Source: Bimuria novae-zelandiae CBS 107.79 (Eukaryota; Ascomycota; Dothideomycetes; Pleosporales; Didymosphaeriaceae). From it: a DNA stretch of 64,000 bases. Position 1 is the first letter of the stretch, and the number at the start of each line of letters is the position of its first letter. Of this stretch, positions 1 through 11,539 are shown one piece after another. The DNA lies in NCBI GenBank assembly GCA_010015655.1, contig ML976664.1:241909-305908 (forward strand), written 5' to 3'. Below the pieces are notes generated by a model. The model did no database searches. It saw only the letters and a list, made by a program, of their open reading frames with translations, and was not told the DNA's origin. The position numbers were made by a program, and so were the translations under genes.

Positions 1-784
1 CTATCTAAAGAGCGCTTTAACAGTAATCTTATATAGCTAAAAACACACGCTTAGTAGTACTTAAAGTAAGAAGACATATGCTAGGCGCTATTAGCGTTAA
101 AGAAAGTACTAAAAGTAGCTTAAAGAAATAATTAGGTCGTGCTTTTCGCTAGTATAGTTATAGATTATAAGTATTAACGTTATTTCTTAATATAGTATTA
201 ACTTTTATATAGCTACTTAGTACGTCGAAAAGCTCCGTTAACGGTCTAAGATAGTATTAAATAATAAGAAGATTTTTATAGACGCCTTTAATAATAATGC
301 TATTAAGTTACTAGGGATACTACTAATAATAGATAATTATAATACTTATAAGAGTAAGGTTAATTAATTTAGTTAATATAAAAGCTACTACTCTATTTAA
401 TAAGCTAAATAGCGTATCTTGCGTTCTCTACTTTACTTTTTGCTTAATATAGCACTAAATAATGCCTATAGGCTATTATTATACTTATCTTAGCTATCTA
501 TAAAAAAGGCGGTTTATAAAGACTTCTTATATACCCTAATTAAGTAGCTTTTCGAGCGCGGAGGCCGAATTTGCAACGACAGTAATAAACGTCAGCACGT
601 AGACGATATAGTTAGCGACGCTGGCAGCTCCCACACGTCTACAAAGCTATTTGGAGAGGGCAAGACCTGTGTATCTTATGCGACGTCTGGGCGTAAAGTA
701 CACAACTCAGGACCCTCATGGCAGCCTCTTAAGACTACTTCTGGTAATTTTAAAGCTCCTCTACGTACTCCGCGTAGTAGCTTT

Positions 785-852
785 GGCTATAGGGCGTGTA
801 GGCTATAGGGCGTGTAGGCTATAGGGCGTGTAGGCTATAGGGCGTGTAGGCT
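785..852. repeat. 16-bp tandem repeat, about 4.25 copies
   Basis: The unit GGCTATAGGGCGTGTA occurs four times head to tail without a mismatch, followed by a partial GGCT. It lies in a GC-balanced island inside the RIP-degraded block. Identical copies in otherwise heavily mutated DNA suggest recent expansion, or that RIP does not act on so short a repeat. Confidence 0.9.
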
Positions 853-1210
853 GCCTTTATGTAAGCTAGAGGAGGGTCTTAAGCGCTAGTAAAAGTACCT
901 ATAGTGCTGTTAAATAATTATATTAAAAGATATCTCTTAAAGCTTAATTATTAAGTAGTTTTATTAAAAAAAAAACTATAAGAAATTAAGTCTCTATATA
1001 AATCTATATAAAAATCTAATCTTCCTTAGTGTTCGTTAGAAGTCGGAGCAAAGCTCTAATTAGCCATTTCCATGTGTCCCGTGTGCGGTAGATTTTGGTC
1101 ATGCGGGGGATAACTATTTATGCGCATTCTATACTATTGTGTAGAGTGTAGATTTTCATAGGGTCTTGGAATTTCTAATTACTCGCTTATGCCGGTCACT
1201 TGCTTGTGGA

Positions 1211-1860
1211 GTACGTTACTACTAATAAAGAATTTCCTATGCTTAGTAGTATAATATAACTATAAGTAGACTTAAAAGAGCTCAATAACCTATTATAATT
1301 AGGTATAGTAATAACTTTATTTTTAAAAGGATATGCTTGCTAGCTTACATAGCGTAGCTAAATAACTAAGTATATAAGTATATACGCTATACTTAGAGGG
1401 CGAACCCCTAATATAAGCTATAAGTACTTATATAAAGTAAATAGATAGTATTAATAAAAGTTTATAAAGTATAACTCACTTTAGTTTGCGCTTTAGGGAA
1501 ATGCTTTTTATAAATTTTATAATAAGCTTGTAAGTAAAGAGATTAGTAAAATTAAGAGCTAAATTTAGAAGAATTAGTAAAAGGTATTATTAACTAAGCT
1601 TAAGTATAAGGGGTAAGTAGTAGACCCTTCTTTAGTTTTTTTAAAAAATATTAAAGCCTAGATTATAGTAAGCCTATAAGTAAATAAGCCTTCACTAGCT
1701 AGGCGCTATAATCCTATAGCTATCTGTTCCTTTTTTTTAATATACGTAGGTACTCACGCGGATTACGTTATATGTAAATAGTTGCTCTTAAACGTTTGTT
1801 AAAGCTTTGTAGTAGAAGTACGCTACTCCTCTTTTATCTACCTTTCTTTTTATAACTTTA
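1211..1860 (+). repeat. Dispersed repeat, left copy (inverted relative to 9352-10171)
   Basis: Read forwards, this segment aligns over most of its length with the reverse complement of 9,352-10,171. The match runs from the shared sequence around AAGAATTTCCTATGCTT at the outer end through to the unit found three times in tandem at 9,352-9,660, which is present here about once. Differences are mostly C/T and A/G transitions, as expected of two RIP-mutated copies. The identity of the repeat is unknown. Confidence 0.75.
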
Positions 1861-1979
1861 TGTAAACTAGTTAACTAGTATACTAAAGATCTAATATAGG
1901 CGCTTTTTAAACTCTACGCGTAAGTTCGCCACTTTTTATACCTTAACTTATTCCTTAACTTTTCTTACTACGCACTAAG

Positions 1980-2250
1980 AGCTATGGGATATATTTATAA
2001 AAGCTTACTAGCTCCTAGCTAGAACTTTATTATATAAGCTAAAATTAAGCTAAGTAGCCAAATAGCTAAGCGCGTGATCCCCCTAGCTCTATAAATAGCT
2101 AAGCTTCTAAGTAGGACTTTTATTCCTTAATAGACTTTGTTTACGAGCTTCCTGATCGTTGTGACTATACGTTATAATATAGCTAATCCCTTACTATAAT
2201 GCAGCCATTTGTTACTAATTTATGAAGTTACGCAATTTAACTTATTTTTC
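1980..2250 (+). repeat. Dispersed repeat copy (inverted relative to 10780-11040)
   Basis: The stretch around GTGATCCCCCTAGCTCTATA aligns with the reverse complement of about 10,780-11,040, with mostly transition differences. It is not collinear with the neighbouring 1,211-1,860 repeat, so it is a separate repeat family or a rearranged piece. Its edges are approximate. Confidence 0.6.
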
Positions 2251-2566
2251 TAATACTAATCTAATTTAGACCTCCTTTAGACTTTATTATTAGTTTTCTA
2301 ATCTTCCTCAACACTAGCCTATTGTCACGAGAAACTACAGGTCGCTAAATCAGGAACTTAGAGAGCTTGATTAATTAGGCTACTGTTTACATACACAGAT
2401 GTAATTATAAGAGGATAGCTAAGGAGCAGGAATATAGGTAGACAAGGCTATATAAATAGGGGCTATAGATAAAATATATAAAGGTATACGGGCTAACGCT
2501 AGTGCTTTAGTAATAGTATAGCTAAAGTATTATAAATACTAAAAGCACTATAATAGTACCTATAAT

Positions 2567-2789
2567 TGTAACGAGGTAGGCACGGTCGAACACGTGGCCT
2601 TCTCTCGCTTATAGAGGTTCCGGCTAGGCTAGGATCAAACACTAGCGCTAGTGGCTGACCCTAGCATATCCTATATATATTATACTATACGAGTAATACT
2701 TGACTTAAGTATTCTCGTGCGTACCTTTTGGTGCAGGTGAGGAAGTCACATAGTATTGGCTTAGTAAGCGGGGCGCTTACCTCATTACA
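2567..2789 (+). repeat. LTR-like segment, left of chromovirus
   Basis: This GC-balanced segment begins TGTAACG and ends TTACA, the TG..CA ends of Ty3/gypsy LTRs, and sits just upstream of the chromovirus remnant. It resembles the segment at 8,664-8,910 at both ends but not convincingly in the middle. The two may therefore be LTRs of different subfamilies, or solo LTRs, rather than the matched pair of one insertion. Confidence 0.4.
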
Positions 2790-2900
2790 ATAATAGACTA
2801 TGCCCAGTTGTTGCCTTAGATCCTTAATCCTTGATTATGCGAACCCTAGATATATAAGTTTAACGCTTAAAGCTAAACTTTAGACTTTTTATTAAATTTA
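2790..2900 (+). repeat. Inverted repeat arm flanking the chromovirus (left)
   Basis: The roughly 110 bp around CCCTAGATATATAAGTTTAA is an imperfect reverse complement of 8,925-9,035. The arms lie immediately 3' of each LTR-like segment, which is unexpected for a simple LTR element, where flanking copies should be direct. Confidence 0.65.
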
Positions 2901-5900
2901 TAAGTATTCTTTTAGCACCTTTTGCTCCTTAAGTACGTAGCACTATATATTAAATTTAATTACTTTTACCTATCGCGGGATAAGTAGATATTAAATATAA
3001 TTATAAACTAAAGCTACAAAGTAGCACATAAAGTTAAAGGACTTATATTAATAAATACTATAAAGGTAACAACTGGACCTACGAAGAGATAGAATCCTCC
3101 CTAGTACGTAATTAAGAAGGAGTCTTAATAAACACTTAATACTAGTAAGACTACCTTTAGCAAATATAGAAGTTATAAAAATAAGAATAAAACTATTTAC
3201 TAAAAGTTTATATATTAGCGCGAATAATTATGCGCAGTAAGCTATTAGCTTATAAAAAAGTAATAACTAGGAAGATAAAAGGATAGTGTCCCTATTTATA
3301 ACTAAATTCTAGGTATTAAAATTTAACAAAAACGAAATATAATAATTCTTAAGTAAGGTTAAAGCGCTTATTAATCTCTAAAATACCTGTTAGACTCTAC
3401 TATAAGAAGTAAGAGGATTAACTAAGGAAATACTAAAAAAGCGCTAAGAGTCCCTAATAATATAATAATACTTTCAAAAGATAGAAGGTACGAATTAGCT
3501 ATTAAAAGTAAACTAATAAATAAATCTAGTAAAGAGAATAATAGTAGAGCTTACTTTAAATTAAGAAAGAAACTATTATCCTAAGATTCTAAATTTAGCC
3601 TACTTTAATAGCAAATAATAGGATTACTACTACTTTAAAATAGTAATATAATATAAGCTCCTAGACGGTAAGGACCGCCTTAGAAATATATCTAAATATA
3701 TTATTAGTTAATTAACAGGACGTGCAGCGGGAGTGGAAATTACGTACTTAAACTACTACTTAAAATATACTAAAGCTAACTTTTAAGAAATACTAGACTA
3801 TAATTTTTATAACTACCTACCTAAAGAAATAGCGAGTAACGATTTACTTAAAATATAATAGGGGAATTAGAAGCTTTATAAATTTAACCTTAACTTTAAT
3901 AACTACGCTATAGAAGCTAAGGAGTATAGTTAAGAGATCTTAAAAAACTTATATCTTTAAGTCTTTATAATAACTTATCAGACTAAATAGTTATAGTAAA
4001 TATAGGGAACGATTAGGACCTATAAGGGGTTTAAAATAAAGTTAATAAGGTTAAAGAAAACTTTTTCTAAAATAAATTATAACTACTAAAGTTCTCTACT
4101 AAGAGCGGGGTGCTAGATAAGATAAATTAAAAACCTATCTAAGCTAACCCTATAAGAATGTCTAGCTAACAAAGCTAAGATAAAAGACACTAAGTAATAG
4201 ACAGAGCTATAGGACACAGGTCTAGTAATACCTAAAACAAGCCGTGTGGGTGTCGCGCGAGGTAATAGAAACCTATAAGAAGAATAGTTCCTATTTCTAT
4301 TATAGAGATACAGGATACCGCATAAAGTAGTATAAACTTTTACTTATAATAAAACTAGCACAAGTTCGCGCCGCTATATCTACTACTAAAAAATCTTTTA
4401 ATAAAAAGTTTAATATAGTCTTTATTAATTTAAAAAACTAGACCCTTCTAGCAATAGTCGCCGCTAGGAGGAAAAAAAAGGAAAAAAAAGGTAAAAAATA
4501 ACTTTTAAATGCTTTAGTTAGACTTAATACTAGTAATAGTGCACTTGCTTATTAATAATATTATATTAATATTAATAATAACGAATTAAGGCTATTTATC
4601 TTTTAAATTTATATTAAAAAAATTATAATAAAAGCCTACCTATAGCGCAAGAAGCTACCTTATTTATAAGAAGTTATTAGTATTGGAGGCTTGCGACTCT
4701 TTATACGCAAAGTAGTCTGACTAATAATAAATATTAATAGTTATATAAAACTAATATAATTATATAACTTATTTAATAAAAAGTCGTACAATCTAATCCT
4801 TAGCCTAACCTAAAAAAAAATCGAGTTAAACTAGCCCTAGCAAAGAAATTAATCTGAATTAAAAGTTTAGAATCTATATCTATAACTAAAAAGGTAATAA
4901 ACTATTAGTAAAGCCCTAAACGGTATTAGCTATAGCCTTTATACCCTTAGATTAGCATAATTAACGCTTAGTAAATAAGGCTAAAGTATTTTCTATATTA
5001 ATAAAGAATATATAGAAGGCGTTAACCCGCAAGCTAAAGATAAACTTATAAAAGCTATTACGTAAAGCTCTTAAGGACTTATAGCTTATCTTTTATAGGA
5101 AACAAGCTAATAAGCTCCCCCCGCACTATAGATCTAGAGTAGATCTTTTATCCCTTTTGTAGAAAAAGATAGTAAGACCCCGGAGATCCCCTATAGCCCT
5201 CTATTTAATATATCGTGTAAAGAGTTGCACGTCCTTTAGAAAGAGCTTACTAAATACGTTAATAAAGAGTTTATTTAGGTAAGTAAGCTTAGCGCCGCTA
5301 TCCTAGTATTATTTACAAAAAAACCTAGTAAATAACTATGCTTCTATATTAATTATTAAGCCCTAAAGGCTATCTTAAAAAAGAACTAGTACTTTTTACT
5401 ATTAATTAGTATAACCCTTTAGCGCCTAGTAAAGGCTAAATAGTTTAATAAATGTAACGTAATCTAAGACTTTTATAACCTTTAAATAGTAAAATGCAAG
5501 GAATAAAAGATAGTATTTAAAATTTAATTTAGCCTTTATAAATAGCTAGTAGTTCCTTTTAGCCTAGCTTAAGCACTAAGTACGTTCTGGTAGTATATTA
5601 ATTAGGTACTAAAATAGTACCTTAATAACTACTACTTAGCTTATATAGATAACGTTCTTATCTTCTCTAGTAGTAGCTAAAAAGATCACGAAGAGAAAGT
5701 ACGTACTATAATTTAAAATTTAATAGCTATAGAATTATATTTAAATATTAAAAAATCTAAGTTCTGCGTTAAAAACACTAAGTACCTTAAATTTATTATA
5801 CAAGTTAATAAGTGCGTAAACATGAACCTAGATAAAGTCTAAATAATTTAAAAATAAAAGCTACTAATTTTAATAAAAGTAGTCTAGAGCATTATAGTCT

Positions 5901-8300
5901 TTTTAAACTTTTATAAAGATTTATATACAACTTCTCTAGCATAGTAAGCCCCCTTATAAAGCTTACTAGTAAAGGAGTAGAATTTCTCTAGGAATAAGAG
6001 TAGTAGCATATATTTAACTTTCTAAAAACTGCGTTTTATATATACCTTACGCTAGCCTTCTTTAATCCTAAATAAGAATTAGTACTAAAAGTGGACGCCT
6101 TTAGCTAGTTAATTAGGAGATACTTCTCCTAGTATAACAATAATAATATTCTACGTTTAGTGGCTTACTTTTTAGTCAAAATAGGCTAGTAGAATATAAC
6201 TACGTTATCTATAATAAAGAGATACTTATAGGTATTAAATACGTAAATTAATAAGACTATATATATATTAAGCGATAAAGTACCTTACAGTTTACACTAA
6301 TTATAAAATCTCTTACGTATTTCGCTACTAAATAAAAATTAGATAAATAACACGTTTAGTAGGCAGACACACTTAGTTATATTAATATAACGTTTATATA
6401 TAAACTAGGGTTAGTAAACTCTAGGACGGATGCTTTTCTCAAAGGGACTAAAACTTACTAAAAATTAGTAAAATAATAGATTAAAGTTAAGGCACTTTAC
6501 GCTTTTTTAAAAAACTACAAAAAAATAGCCTAAAGTCTTTCGTCCCTTAAATACTTACTACTATAAAGGAACCTAACTACACTAAAGTAAATAAAAACTT
6601 AGTACTTACTTATCTAACACGTCTTAAACCACTTATATTAACCCTCTAAGGAGGCAATAACCCTGCCAAATAACGTAAACGAGACTTTCATACTATATAG
6701 TAAGAGGCAAAATACGATAAACACAGCGTATATACTAAAATAAAGGCCTATATTAAGAACGGGCTTAGAAAGTTCGAATCTAGGTAGAAGTTATCTATTA
6801 GTATCTCAGAATATAGTATAGATAACTAAGGATACCTATACTACAAGTTAAAATAATAAGTACTAAAATTAAAACTTTTATAAATAAAGCTAATAGAAAT
6901 TGCGCATAGTTCCTTACTGTTAAAATACTTAAAATAAGAAAATACTTATAAGATCCTTGCTTAAGACTACTTTTTTTGGATATTTAATTAAGAAAGGTAG
7001 TATAGTAAGAAATATAATATTTATAGAAGAATTAAACTGTAAAGAAAAGCAAAATAGGGCCTGCTAAAGGCCTTACAACTGCCTAAATAAGAATAAAAGA
7101 ATATTATAATAGACTTTATTATTACTTAACCAAAAAGTAATAGCTGCACGAATATTATAGTAATTACAAATAGGCTTAGTAGGAATCCTAAGTTGATAAG
7201 TCTCTTAAATTTAATATATCTATAGTTGTAATAGCGTTTTTTTATTACTATATAGTAGACATCTTCTTTCCCTGTTGTATTATTTTAGACCGCGGGAGCC
7301 AGTTCGTAAGCGAATTTTAGACTACGCTCTATAAATAAGCAGGTATTAACTAAACAGTATCTATAGTAAAGTACTTAGAGACAGACAAGTAAATAGAATA
7401 AATAAATTCTATCCTTAAAGCCTACTTCTAGGTATATTATAACTAGTAATAAGATAACTTAATAAAGTAGCTTCCTATAGCTTAGATAGCTATTAAAGGA
7501 AGCGAAGCTATATTAATAAAAGTTAGCCTATTTTTCCTATTTTATAACTAGAATATTAAACTAGTTAAGAACTTTAAAGTATAGAGATCAGCCTTAGAGC
7601 TTAGAAATAACGTAAAGAAGGCTATAAAGGTAATAATAAAGAAGTTTAAAAACGTTTTTAACTTTACTTAAGCAAAAATAATAATAGCCTAATAAGAGTA
7701 AGAGCGCCTGATAAGTTATTAACATAATAATATTTTAATTTTAAAAACAGAAGATAAGGTATAGCTAAAATATAAAAATAACCTCTAAAACTAGCGTCTA
7801 AGCAAGAAGCTTAACTAAAAGTAAAAAACGTTTACTATAAGGAAGGTAATAGACTTTTATATAGTAAAACTAGATATCCCGCCAAACATGCACCTAAGGT
7901 TCTACGTAAATAGGCTAAAGTTAGTCTCGTTAAATCTTTTTCCTAGCTAAATTACTAATAACGCTTAGCCTGAAGCAAATATAATAAAAAAAGGGAAAAA
8001 GAAGTATAGTATAGTTAATATATATAAAAGATATTAGTCCTATAGAGGTAAGAAAGTAGAATATTTAGTATAGTAAGAAAACTACTTTTAAAAAACTTAG
8101 GAATCTTATGAGAACTTTAACTAAGCTACTATATTCAACTATTAAGAGAAGTTTACTAAGCTATATTAAAATTATACTAAAAAAAACTCTTAATAGGATT
8201 CTATTATAATATTCCCTAAATTAGCTTCTATAAAAACTTAAAGGAGGCTCTACGATGCCTGCCTCGCTAAGCTAAAAAATCTAGCTAAATAAAAGTATCT
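2900..8300 (+). mobile_element. RIP-degraded Ty3/gypsy chromovirus remnant
   Basis: Frame + translation, ignoring many stops, shows the order of a chromovirus polyprotein. Near 5,290-5,340 a reverse transcriptase motif close to LFTKKPS..LCFYINY is visible. Near 5,640-5,670 YIDNVLIFS stands where YxDDVLIFS is expected. An RNase H-like segment (KVDAFS) lies near 6,080. An integrase segment includes IIIDFII near 7,110 and DRGSQFVSEF at about 7,290-7,320. A chromodomain follows at about 8,060-8,120 (EYLV then TWESYENFN). The Pol order RT-RNaseH-IN-chromodomain is diagnostic of Ty3/gypsy chromoviruses. Most stops are TAA or TAG where CAA or CAG is expected, the mark of RIP. It is non-functional; gag and the protease are not clearly legible. 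Confidence 0.85.
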
Positions 8301-8663
8301 ACGATAAGGGCAGAGATAACATTATTAAGGAATAAAATTAAGTATTAGGGAAGACTACGAATTAGGCTAAGAGAAGGTGTAAGTAATCCTGTTTATTTAA
8401 AGAAGAAAGTTAAGAAGAAAAAAAAACGTAACTTAAAATACTTTTAAAACTATTAGAAATAATAAGGGAACTAAATAGTTTCTATAATACTAAAAGGATA
8501 ATCCTTACAAAAGAAGGGAGCCTTAAAAGCAAACTAAAAATAAAAAGTAGAGAAGAACTAGGCAGGAAGAATATCTTTAGCTACTAAATAGTAAAATCCT
8601 TTTTAATTATAAGGGACTGGGTGTTTAAGGAGCCAAAGGTGCTAAAATAATACTTATAAAGTT

Positions 8664-8910
8664 TGTGACGGCCTGGCAAGTTGGCAGGTCACATGACCTC
8701 GCGTATGAGGCGCAACTGCCTCACGCCCGGGTGCGACTGCTCGCGCACCCAGCGCAGCTACCTTGGATGGCTAGTTATTCCGCTCCGATGGCCGCGCACA
8801 AAAGCGCTGCGGGCCTGTGTACCTACAGTCTCCTCATCTTAGTGTAGCTGAAATAGAGCCAACTTACCTCATCTACTCTTTCGATGCAGGAGCCCGCGCT
8901 CGTCCTCACA
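8664..8910 (+). repeat. LTR-like segment, right of chromovirus
   Basis: The segment starts TGTGACGG, a common start of fungal Ty3/gypsy LTRs, and ends CCTCACA. It lies about 500 bp after the chromodomain remnant, where a 3' LTR is expected. It is GC-rich and looks unaffected by RIP, unlike the element body. A 60-codon open frame inside it is not a credible gene. Confidence 0.5.
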
Positions 8911-8924
8911 AAGTTAATAAAAAT

Positions 8925-9035
8925 CTTAAAGTTAAGCTTTAGGCGTTAAACTTATATATCTAGGGTTTACATAACTAAGGGTTAAGGATCTAAAGTAATA
9001 ACTAGGTATAGCCTATTATATACCTCCTTTCCCTC
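8925..9035 (-). repeat. Inverted repeat arm flanking the chromovirus (right)
   Basis: This is the reverse-complement partner of 2,790-2,900, with transition differences. It lies directly outside the right LTR-like segment. Confidence 0.65.
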
Positions 9036-9351
9036 TATTAGGGGTAAAGAAAAATCTCTGCGTCTTATCTTACTGTATAGCTTTGTAATTATTTTATTAT
9101 CTACTTGCGATCCTCTTACTATTATAAACCTCTTATTAGTTCTATTCTTACGTGTCTAATTTTATATTCTTGCTATAAGTAGTTACTATAATAGTATGTT
9201 CACGCTAGTGCGTTTACGTATTATTATTTATATAAAATTGCTTTTTGCCTAGCTTCTAAACATTACTTTTTTATACTCTCTCTTTTTTATTTTAACTATA
9301 TATATTACAATGTCTTACTTTTAGCCTAGTCTTCTATAACTTTAAAATCTA

Positions 9352-9660
9352 AGTAGCGTATTTTTACTATAGAGCTTTAATAAATATTAAAGGGTAATAA
9401 TTTACTTGCAACGTAATCTGCGCGAGTACCTATAAAGAAAGATAAAAAAATAAAAGTAGCGTACTTCTACTATAAAGCTTTAATAAATATTTAAGGGCAG
9501 CTATTTACTTATAACGTGACCCGTGCGAGTGTCTATAAAGAAAGGTAAAAAAAATTAAGGTCAGCGTACTTTTACTATAAAGCTTTAATAAATATTTAAG
9601 AGAAATTATTTACTTATAATGTAATCAGTGCGAGTAACTGCGTATATAATTAAGAGAATA
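9352..9660. repeat. Three tandem copies of a ~103-bp unit
   Basis: Units start near 9,352, 9,455 and 9,560 and share AGCGTAC, CTATAAAGCTTTAATAAATATT and the CGAGT..CTATAAAGAAAG blocks. The copies have diverged mainly by transitions. The inverted partner at 1,740-1,860 carries about one unit, so copy number differs between the two repeat copies. Confidence 0.8.
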
Positions 9661-10171
9661 GGTAGCTATAGAATTATAGTGCCTAGCTAGTAAAGGCTTA
9701 TTTACTTATAGACTTATTATAATATATGCTTTAATATTCCCTAGAAAAACTAGAGGAGGATCTACTACTTACCCCTTATACTTAAGCTTAGTTAATAACA
9801 CCTTTTACTAATATTTTTAATTTAACTTTTAATTTAACTAATCTCTATACTTATAGGCTTATTATAAAACTTATAAAAAGCTTCTCCCTAAAGCGCGTAC
9901 TAAAGGCGATTATACTTTATAAACTTCTATTAATACTACCTATTTACTTCATATAGGCACTTATAGCTTATCTTAAGAGTACCCCTTTTAAGTATAGTGT
10001 ATATGCCTACGTACTTAGTTATTTAGCTAAGCTACGCAAGCCAGCAAGTATATCTTTTTAAAAATAAAATTATTACTATGTTTAGTTATAATAAGTTCTT
10101 AAGCGCTCTCTAAGCCTACTTATAATTATATTGTAATACTAAGCGTAGGAAATCCTTTATTAGCAGCGTAC
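9352..10171 (-). repeat. Dispersed repeat, right copy (inverted relative to 1211-1860)
   Basis: The reverse complement aligns with 1,211-1,860 from the outer end near 10,171 inward to the tandem units. The block is TA-rich with no legible coding sequence. Together with its partner it makes a large, interrupted inverted repeat around the chromovirus. Confidence 0.75.
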
Positions 10172-11330
10172 CTTTTATCTTTACGAGATTTAGGAGTACA
10201 GCGTTGGCGTTTGCGCGGTTCTATTCAGATAGCCATTTAGTTGTATCTGTTGTTCTGCCGTTCTGTGGGCGTAGGATGACCTCTCTGTATGTATATCGTA
10301 CCTGCTCCTTCTAATTATTATTACTTAAATAGAATTTATTCTTAAATTCTCTAATTAGCGTCTATAGCATTTACTACTTATGTAACTATAGTGTTATAAG
10401 CTCTAGACTCTATAGATTAACTATAATATACACTTAATTTTAGAGTGCTTAAAGCTTTATTATAAGCTAACTATAAATAGTAGATATTAACTTATAGCTC
10501 TTAAGCTATTATGCACAAGACTTGTCCTTAGTATTTAAGTTTAGTAGCTTTAAAGCCTAGTTATATATATTTATCTATTTAGAAGCTTTAAGGCTAATAT
10601 AATTTTATATCACTTAGGATTTTATATAGTACTTAAGCTACACGTACTAAGATAGAAATAAGTTATAATTTATAAGTTAGTTACTTTCTAGGGACTTTAT
10701 AGTCTAGCTTTACTATAAAGTATAAGCGTGAGAATAATAAAGAGTAAGAAATAGTTCATTACTATAATTATTAATAAAGATAAAGTATATATATTATAAA
10801 ACGTTATAATAGTACTAGAGTTATAATTATAGCGTATAGTTATAATCATTAAGAAGCTCGTAAAGAAAGTTTATTAAGAAGTAAAAGTTCTACTTAAAAG
10901 CTTAGCTATTTATAAAGTTAGGGGGATTACGTGCTTGACTATCTAGCTGCTTGGCTGCTCGGCTTAACTAGCTAGCTTAGTAAGCTCTAGCAAGGAGCTA
11001 GTAAGTCTTTTGCAATAAATATCTTTTATAAGGAAAGCTAGGGCAGAAATCCTCGTATATATAAATTAAATTTATACTAAATAATTACCTATCCTTCTAT
11101 TCTTAGTACTCTTATTAAAGTAAATATATAATTATTTTAAAAAGTTTTTCTAGCGCATTTGTTACTCAGTTTAGTTTAAAAAACGTTATAAATTAACATA
11201 GCGCGTTATGAAGTTAAATTTATATTTTATTAATAACCTAAAGTGCGAGCTATTTATAAGCTTCTTTTTATTTAGTAAATAGTATTATTATTAAGATATT
11301 GCGTTGTACTATACGCAATAGTATAATTTA
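10172..11330. repeat. RIP-degraded DNA between repeat blocks
   Basis: TA-rich, with no legible gene. A more GC-balanced island lies at about 10,185-10,310. The part at about 10,780-11,040 is the reverse complement of 1,980-2,250. The origin of the rest is not recognised. Confidence 0.6.
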
Positions 11331-11339
11331 GTAGGGTCT

Positions 11340-11537
11340 TGGCAGAGTGAGTCGCTCATTTATAGGCTGGTAAATGGGTTGGGTGGCTAGGACCACAGTT
11401 GGGTCTGACTAAGCAGGATACTAAAATTCTAAACTTTAAACTCTCTATAACTTTATAAATCGAGGAGGTATTCTTATGCAATTTTAATATAAAATATATA
11501 TATTAATAGTACTATATTTGATTTTTAGAAAATTATA
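11340..11537 (+). repeat. Outer inverted-repeat element, left arm
   Basis: The stretch containing AGTTGGGTCTGACTAAGCAG and CTAAACTTTAAACTCT is matched in reverse complement at about 13,480-13,641. The two arms (about 190 bp matching) surround the first Fot1-like transposon. Without that insertion they would form a palindromic element of roughly 450-480 bp, MITE-like in size. The right arm is itself interrupted by the second Fot1-like element. Confidence 0.65.
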
Positions 11538-11539
11538 TA

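Larger units (their letters stand above)
1..2566. repeat. RIP-degraded repeat region, left part
   Basis: This stretch is extremely TA-rich, poor in CA and TG, and has stops in all frames at short intervals, as expected of transposon DNA mutated by RIP (C to T at CpA). No gene is legible. Two more GC-balanced islands stand out, at about 545-870 and 1,020-1,210. Parts of it have inverted copies elsewhere in the window (1,211-1,860 and 1,980-2,250). What the individual pieces were cannot be told from sequence alone. Confidence 0.75.

Noticed and set aside
8665..8847. A 60-codon open frame in GC-rich DNA within the repeat block
   Set aside because: It begins with a non-ATG codon inside an LTR-like segment (TGTGACGG..CCTCACA) and has no protein-like features.
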